DNA of 64,000 bases from Linnemannia schmuckeri (taxonomy: Eukaryota > Mortierellomycota > Mortierellomycetes > Mortierellales > Mortierellaceae). The position numbers and the translations under genes are program-made. Within the stretch, counting starts at the first letter, position 1; each line of letters opens with the position of its first letter. Location of the stretch: the NCBI GenBank assembly GCA_029449235.1, contig JANATG010000003.1:806001-870000 (forward strand), read 5' to 3'. The notes beneath the pieces were generated by a model that saw only the letters and a list, made by a program, of their open reading frames with translations, was not told where the DNA came from and did no database searches. Below are positions 58,195 through 64,000 of the stretch, piece after piece.

Positions 58195-59878
58195 ATGGCT
58201 GCCGTCGTTTCTACCTCCTGCCCAGATCTCAAGCTTATCGCTCGCGGCAAGGTCCGCGACCTTTATGAAGTGGACGAGCACTCGCTCCTTTTCGTCGCCA
58301 CCGACAGAATTAGCGCCTTCGACGTGATCATGCAAAACGTAAATCTCTTCTCTTCTAACGTTTGCTCTCATTCGAGGTCAAGAATGACGGACAATAGCCA
58401 AACACTCATTTATTAATTCATTCATTCATTCATTCTTGTCTGTTCACGGTGACTCACACGCTTTTCTTTCCTTTCTTTATAACCTTCTCGGAAACAACAT
58501 ACAATACCGAAATAAACAGGGCATCACCAACAAAGGAAAGCTGTTGACGGAGATCAGCATCTTTTGGTTCTCGTACCTCAAGGATGTCTTGCCCAACCAC
58601 TTGATTACCGCCGATTTTGAAAAGATGCCCGCTAAAGTCCAACAGTACCGCTCCCAGCTTGAGGGACGCTCCATGCTCGTCAAGAAGCTTCGTGTTCTTC
58701 CTATCGAGTCTATTGTCCGCGGTTATATCACTGGTAAGGAGCGAAGAAAAAAATAGAAAGAAATGAACAAAGGAGAATTGGAAATAAGGGATCAAAGGAA
58801 ACAAAGGGATCATGGACAAAAACCAACAACGGAAAGAAAACAATGAATAGAAAGCAACAACGGAATGAAGATCAATGGAAAAAAAGCAATAGTGGAAGTA
58901 AAACAATTGATAGTAAGCAACAACAGAAAGAAAGCAATGAGCGGAAAGAAACAAGATATAAAGAAAAGAAAGAAACAAAGTCTTCCTGGAGCACTCTCCT
59001 CAACTACTTGATTATCAATTAATCGTAACTCGCTAATATTCCCACGTACGTTTGATTCCCTCCTTAGGCTCCGCTTGGAAAGAGTACAAGAAGAAGGGAA
59101 CTGTCTGTGACATTGCCCTCCCCGCCGGTATGCAGGAGAGTGAGGCCTTCCCTGAGCCCCTCTGGACCCCCAGCACCAAGGCCGAGATTGGCGATCACGA
59201 CGAAAATATTCACCCCAGTAAGGCTGCAGGAATTATTGGCGAGAAACATGCTGCCCAGATGGCCAAGATCTCTGTCGAGCTTTACACCAAGGCCCGCGAC
59301 TACGCCTTGGAACACGGCATCATCATCGCCGACACCAAGTTTGAGTTTGGTGTCGATGAGAACGATAACCTCTACTTGATTGACGAGGTTTTGACCCCTG
59401 GTAAGGAAATCGCTGTCCACATCAAAACAAACAAACACAACAAAAAAAATCTCACGCAGACCCCATGTTATTGATCAAGGTCTTAATGAATAAGGTTTCT
59501 AATTGGATTTTGATATGTTTATTTTTCTTCCGACCATCTTTTGTAGACTCTTCGCGCTTCTGGCCTGCCGCTTCATACAAGGTTGGCGCTGGACAGGACA
59601 GGTAAGGAAGGGTCCTTTGCACAGGACTATGTTTAATTTGATGCAGCTACTTGCTGCTTGTTGTTATTCCTTATGAGTTGGTCTCTAATGTCTAAATGAA
59701 TTTGTATCAATCCAATCTCAACTGTAGCTTTGACAAGCAGTATCTTCGCAACTACCTCGAGTCCATTGGATTTGACAAGAGCCAGGGCATTACCCTGCCA
59801 GAGGATGTTGTTACCAACACCATGGCCAAGTACCAGGAGGCATACAAGCTCCTCACTGGCAAGGACGCCCAGCTCTAA
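58195..59878 (+). CDS. ADE1: SAICAR synthetase
   Basis: Five exons (58195-58338, 58520-58733, 59068-59400, 59547-59601, 59728-59878) give 298 aa. The enzyme joins aspartate to CAIR with ATP, step 7 of de novo purine synthesis, in the cytosol. Signature segments are LIARGKVRDLYEVDEHSLLF (nucleotide-binding loop), ATDRISAFDVIM, NKGKLLTEISIFWF, VLPIESIVRGYITGSAWKEY, GHI-type AALEHGIIIADTKFEFGVDE (as YALEHGIIIADTKFEFG) and LIDEVLTPDSSRFWPA. Length and motifs are complete. Intron 2 is unusually long for this window (334 nt) and holds a minisatellite; intron 1 has an ATTC repeat. An AATAAA lies about 75 nt past the stop. C1-THF synthase, which feeds the same pathway, is 25 kb away. Confidence 0.97.
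58824..58948 (+). repeat. 31-bp minisatellite in ADE1 intron 2
   Basis: Four degenerate copies of 31, 32, 31 and 31 bp begin at 58824, 58855, 58887 and 58918, each opening CAA(C/T)A and ending in AAG. The A/G-rich sequence to the left (58745-58823) may hold further decayed copies. Confidence 0.8.
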
Positions 59879-59951
59879 GCATCCTCTGCTATCATGTTCA
59901 CTCACCCATTCACTTTCCATCTGGTTAGCATTCCCTCTTTCTCCTTGTAAA

Positions 59952-59957
59952 AATAAA
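59952..59957 (+). terminator. Putative polyadenylation signal of ADE1
   Basis: AATAAA about 75 nt past the ADE1 stop codon and 135 bp before the GLE1 start. Confidence 0.45.
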
Positions 59958-60091
59958 CAGTCACAATTCACTTTTCTTTTTGTCCACATATGCTACCAAA
60001 TATTTTTTCAAACGCGACTTGTTCTTTCTCATTGTCCATTTCTTAACCGCCGACCGCATTCCTCCAAGAGACAGCCCAGCAGGATTGCAAC

Positions 60092-62787
60092 ATGGCCGCC
60101 AACAAAATTGCCGTCAACGACTTTGCCGCCCACGACTTACCCATCAGCCTCATCCTTGGACGCTCAGTCTCTGATGGATTCATCAAAAAGAACGACCCAG
60201 AGCTCAACCAGGCATTCACAGACACGGCCTGTAACAGTGAGGGTCACGAAATAACAACAGCCAACATTCACCAGTCAACGCAGCGGGTTCCCCTCTCCCA
60301 GAGCACCGCTATCTACAACCACAGGATCGGCCTCGCCTCTACCACCACACGCCCTCGCTCCAACCAGCCAAAACGAGCCAGCAACTGGAATATCCTCAAC
60401 GGTCGACGGGCTTCTCATAAAGCAGCAAAAGCTACAACAACAAATGGTGGCGTTAGTGCAAAGATGAGACCGGCTGCTTGTGGTTACGGATTACCGGATT
60501 TCTCCTCTGACGAGTCGGATTTCAGCAATGAAGACAGCGATCTCTCTGATACCGAACAAGGTCATACCCAGCCACACTGCAACGTAGCACTACAATATAT
60601 CCCGCCAGCCAACAATCCAGCGCACTATGTCGCTCACATTACTGGTCGCATGGACCCGTGGGAAGCACAGATGCAGCAGATCCAGGACCTTGGCAAGGTA
60701 CAAAGTGAAAAGCTTCGTCTTTTTTGCGCCTTTGAGAGATATCGTATATTCACGAACAACGTTCAGACAGTTAACAAGCATACTTTTTTTATAGGACCTC
60801 GCCCCAGAAATCGCGGAAGAGATTGCAAAGAAGTTTGATATCATTGCACGGCGGCCAAATAGCTCTAAGGTTCAATGGATCAAGGAGGACGACATCGTTC
60901 AAAAACTCAAAAGTGTCAGTCTGGAGAAGGAATCGATCAAGGAAAAGCGAAGAAAAGAGAGCGAAAGCAGGAACCAGTCCATGAGCAAGGTACTGCCACC
61001 AATATATGCGTGCATCATCAATTTTTATTGTCTGTGGACACTGTAAAACATTCTGGACAGCAGACTAACTTGTGAACTATCTCCCTTTAGGACATTGACA
61101 ACTGCCTTGCGCAAGTCAAGGATGAGAGGGAAACTGCGCTTCGGAACCTTCAGGAGGCACAAAGAAAGGTGCAGGAGGAGAAGGAGAGACTGGCCAAGGA
61201 GGCGGAAGACAAGAAGAAGGCCGATCTTGCCAAGAAAGAAGAACAGGAGAAGAAGAAAGCAGAGGCAGCAGCAGCAGCAGCGGAGAAGGCCAAGAAGGCA
61301 GCGGAAGAAGCCGCAAGTTTGGCGTCAGCCAAGAGCACCAGCCTATTTGCCAGTGACTCGGCAAGACAGGAGTGGGAAGCGTACTCCAAAGTTCTCGAGC
61401 ATATCAAAACCGTTGTGACGCCCTCCATCACAAGCAACCCTGCCTTGAAAAAGAATTGCAACGCTGTCCGCCGCGACATTGTTGCCGCGATCGGCAGAGT
61501 TACCAACCGGCGCGAGGAGATTATGCGAGTCGTAAGTGTTTGAGAGCCGATCCTATGGCGTTTTTTTTTTTTTTTTTTTTTTTTTAATTGAGGATGGTGT
61601 GTTGTCTACCGTTACCAACTCAACTTTATTTTTCTACATGCACCTTAGGCGACGGAGTTGGATGGAATCTTCAGGACTACGATGCAAGCAGGCGAGAATG
61701 TCTACTACTGGGCCATGAACGTCACGGCGAAGAAACTAGTCGTAAGTGCCTCTTGACGCGCTTATTCATCGAGAATAGCTGTCCTCGCAGTTGCATTGAT
61801 AGACTATATTGATACTAACGTGCTCTTCTGCTACCTAATATTTAAAGAAACAAGCCGAAACGGAGGCGCTTGTCAAGTCAGCGCCCGCCTTCCCAGTGGC
61901 CCACGTCGCGGTGTTGTTGTTTACGACACACGCAAAGTTTCTGGACGTGCTCATGGCCAGATTTGCTAAGAAATGCCCCTATGTGACGCCGATGTATATT
62001 CCCAAGGCTGCTGTAAGTCGCTGAGGCGATAATTATGCATGTTTTGGACATTGAACAGGATTGCTTCTCACAGTTTCACGCGGCACTTTACCGATTTGCT
62101 AACTATCTCTGGTTCTGTTCTCGTTCTTTCTCAATAGGGCGACAGTAACGATGTCTACATGAAGAAGCTCGCATACAAAAAGAAAGAGAGCGGCTACGAA
62201 ACGGAGGCCCAGTATGATGCCCGTCAGGCCGCTATTTTCACTCTCTACTGCGCTATCCTTCAGACGAAACCTCCAGGTAATTATCCAAAAGAATTTACAT
62301 CTTTAGACACTACTATATACTCTTGAACTGGCTGACATTTGCTAACTCAAAATGCCGACTTTTTATTGCTTTTTTAGTTGGATCGAACGTCCATGGCATG
62401 GATAACGGTTGGCGCTGGATGGCACGTATTCTGAACATGCCGCCTCGACCTATCACACCCGCTCTGATCCAAGTATTCCTGGAGGTGAGTACACTTCTAC
62501 ATGTTGTTTTTTCAATGCTTGTATTGGTTGTGTTTGTCGTGAACCGATCATAATTGGTATAGGAGCTAAACCTTTCTCGCCTTACTTTATTGTAGGTCTG
62601 CGGAAACGAGTTCATGCGGACATACCGGAACCAGGCGACCAAGACGTTGCAGCTCCTGATGCACAAATTTATACCCATGATCCCTCAGCAGGGTATCGCT
62701 GGTACAGTGAGACTGAAGACTCTGCTGGAGGCATTCCTGAAGACGGGTAATATCCCGATCGCCGACGGTCAGCAGTACGATCCTTAA
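60092..62787 (+). CDS. GLE1: mRNA export factor GLE1
   Basis: Eight exons (60092-60697, 60795-60989, 61091-61531, 61649-61741, 61848-62012, 62138-62276, 62378-62484, 62596-62787) give 645 aa. GLE1 sits on the cytoplasmic side of the nuclear pore and, with inositol hexakisphosphate, activates the DEAD-box protein Dbp5 to release mRNA. The N-terminal third is disordered. A long coiled coil (about 265-350, with Lys/Glu/Ala heptads) follows. The C-terminal HEAT-like domain has NCNAVRRDIVAAIGRVTN, FPVAHVAVLLFTTHAKFLDV, YVTPMYIPKA, GWRWMARILNMPPRPITP and FMRTYRNQATKTLQLLM. The ends match the family closely. Intron sizes are 93-130 nt. Confidence 0.96.
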
Positions 62788-62863
62788 CGAGGACAAGTCT
62801 CGGTCATGTTGTCTATGAGATCGACTACTATCACTCACTCTCACATCCACACGCATAATCATT

Positions 62864-62869
62864 AATAAA
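62864..62869 (+). terminator. Putative polyadenylation signal of GLE1
   Basis: AATAAA followed by an A run, 77 nt past the stop. A minus-strand AATAAA for RRP7 lies at 62909-62914, so the two convergent transcripts would end almost head to head. Confidence 0.45.
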
Positions 62870-63008
62870 AAAAAAATCCATATACAAGTGCGTTATGATG
62901 CGCGACATTTTATTATGCAAAAAAAGAAAGGGGAAGTGAAAATGCTGAATGAGGCGAAGGTGGATTTTGTTGTGCAAGGTATGAACTGAGATATGACAGA
63001 TTTCTCGT

Positions 63009-64000
63009 TTAGTAAGGCTTGAAGCGTCTGTTGACCTTGAGAGCCTCGATCCTGAGCTTGTCTTCCTCAAACTTGCGGCGGAGATCCACCAATTCTAGTA
63101 GTAGGCGAAAAAAAGAAAAAGTACCGACAGTTAGACCATTTGTTATCAAAGAACGAAAGACAAGGCGTTGCTGAAAAAAAAAAAAGACGTACTGTCACGC
63201 TTGGCTTCACGCATCTGGAACCGATAAAAGTCCTGGAGCTCCTTCTTCTTGGGCTTAAGGTTCTTGACATCCTCGGCCTTGGCCGCAGTAATGGTGATAA
63301 CACCGTCCGAGTTCTGACCCTTACTTCCGGCACGGGTGACCAAAGTAAAACCATCGTCATCCATAACGTTGTGTCGCGCCAATGCGGCCTGTTGGGCCTC
63401 GTATTCTGACCGCTCAAACTTATCCATGTAGTCGTCAACCTTCAGCTGCAGCTCTGATGGTTCGGGTCTCCTTGTGTGATATTCATTCAGCCATTCTATT
63501 AAGTATTGTTTAGAGAGTGAACCTAGAGTCAGTATTTTCAAAGGTACGCCTTTTTTTGGTGGCAAATCGTTCCATAGTACTAACAAAAGCCGTTCGTCAA
63601 TCCTTACTTGAAACACCAAGTCCGGTGAGTTTGGCGATATCGGCAGGCGAAGCATCAGGTCCAGAGTTGATCCAAGAATGCTTTTTCCTCTTCATGGCCA
63701 ACGCTTTGTTCAGCTCTTGCTCTTCCAAGAACACGACATACGCCTGTGATCCCGTCGCATATAACCTCCTGTGCTCCTCCTCCTGCACCACTGCCGCTGC
63801 TGCCTGCTTCTTAGCTCCCTTCTTTCCTGATTTTGTTCCTGCAGTATGTGCTTGTGCCTCAATCAACGCAGCCTCCTTCTCCAGCCTCTCCAACTCCTCC
63901 TGCTGCTCCCTCTCCTCCTTTGACAGGTTATTATCCCGAACCCGGCTAATGAACTGGACAGAGACGACACGGCCACAGGGTTTGAAGATTTCACGGAGGT
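63009..64000 (-). CDS. RRP7: Ribosomal RNA-processing protein 7, 5' end beyond the window
   Basis: Three exons are visible (beyond 64000 to 63608, 63495-63193, 63094-63009), giving about 260 C-terminal residues. RRP7 is a nucleolar protein of the UTP-C/CURI complexes that acts in 18S rRNA maturation and links it to ribosomal-protein gene expression. The first visible residues, LREIFKPCGRVVSVQFISRV, are the start of an RRM-like fold. Then come a Lys/Glu-rich helix, SQAYVVFLEE, GLGVSKWLNEYHTRRP (split by an intron at Lys), DDDGFTLVTR, ELQDFYRFQMREAKRDKL and the family-typical ending IEALKVNRRFKPY. The N-terminus is cut by the window edge. Confidence 0.93.

Noticed and set aside
1..64000. Transposons, CRISPR arrays, rRNA, organelle insertions
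   Set aside because: No reverse transcriptase, transposase, terminal repeats or RNA-gene signatures were seen in the reading frames or flanks; a repeat search against the genome could still find short non-coding elements.

Overview
This is a nuclear contig from a filamentous fungus, most likely an early-diverging zygomycete-type fungus (Mortierellomycota is my best guess). The evidence is some 70 short GT-AG introns, fungal-type pyrimidine-rich leaders, a fungal NADPH oxidase, verprolin and UPF0658 genes, a GDP-mannose 4,6-dehydratase of the kind expected where fucose is a wall sugar, and a cytochrome b5 of Mortierella-like layout. The phylum is inferred, not proven. I found no mobile element, rRNA, tRNA or CRISPR array. 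All gene models were joined by hand from reading frames plus GT-AG splice sites with matching phase. || Layout: 0-5 kb, an oligopeptide transporter (+) and GDP-mannose dehydratase (-). 6.4-12.8 kb, three + genes: a TLC-like membrane protein, the splicing factor ESS2, and a Zip3/RNF212-type meiotic RING protein. 12.9-16.8 kb, mitochondrial Phe-tRNA synthetase (-) and mitochondrial phosphatidylserine decarboxylase (+), divergent across 299 bp. 16.9-21.3 kb, ALG11 and a WIP/verprolin-type actin regulator (+). 21.5-26.6 kb, three - genes: a secreted Cys-rich protein, an orphan coiled-coil protein and an AlkB-type dioxygenase. 28.6 kb, a small Ser/Thr-rich tail-anchored protein. 29.5-33.9 kb, trifunctional C1-tetrahydrofolate synthase (-). 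36-40 kb, a UPF0658 Golgi-type membrane protein and a MEA1-domain acidic protein (+). 40-49 kb is gene-poor, with long A/T runs and two large single-exon genes for disordered proteins. 49.3-51 kb, an intronless NADPH oxidase (+). 51.3-57.3 kb, cytochrome b5, an aldo/keto reductase and an RGG-rich orphan (all -). 58-62.8 kb, ADE1 and GLE1 (+). 63-64 kb, the 3' part of RRP7 (-), running off the window. || Functional links: GMD and ALG11 both draw on GDP-mannose. C1-THF synthase makes the 10-formyl-THF needed by de novo purine synthesis, in which ADE1 acts. FARS2 and PSD1 are both mitochondrial and share a divergent promoter. RRP7, GLE1 and ESS2 serve ribosome assembly, mRNA export and splicing. 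No operon-like logic is implied. || The most interesting items are a possible dual-start, dual-localised C1-THF synthase, two possible C-termini for cytochrome b5 decided by a weak splice donor, a 34-nt microexon carrying the iron-binding motif of the AlkB enzyme, a 31-bp minisatellite in an ADE1 intron, and several orphan proteins. I did not find a clear multi-gene novel system.
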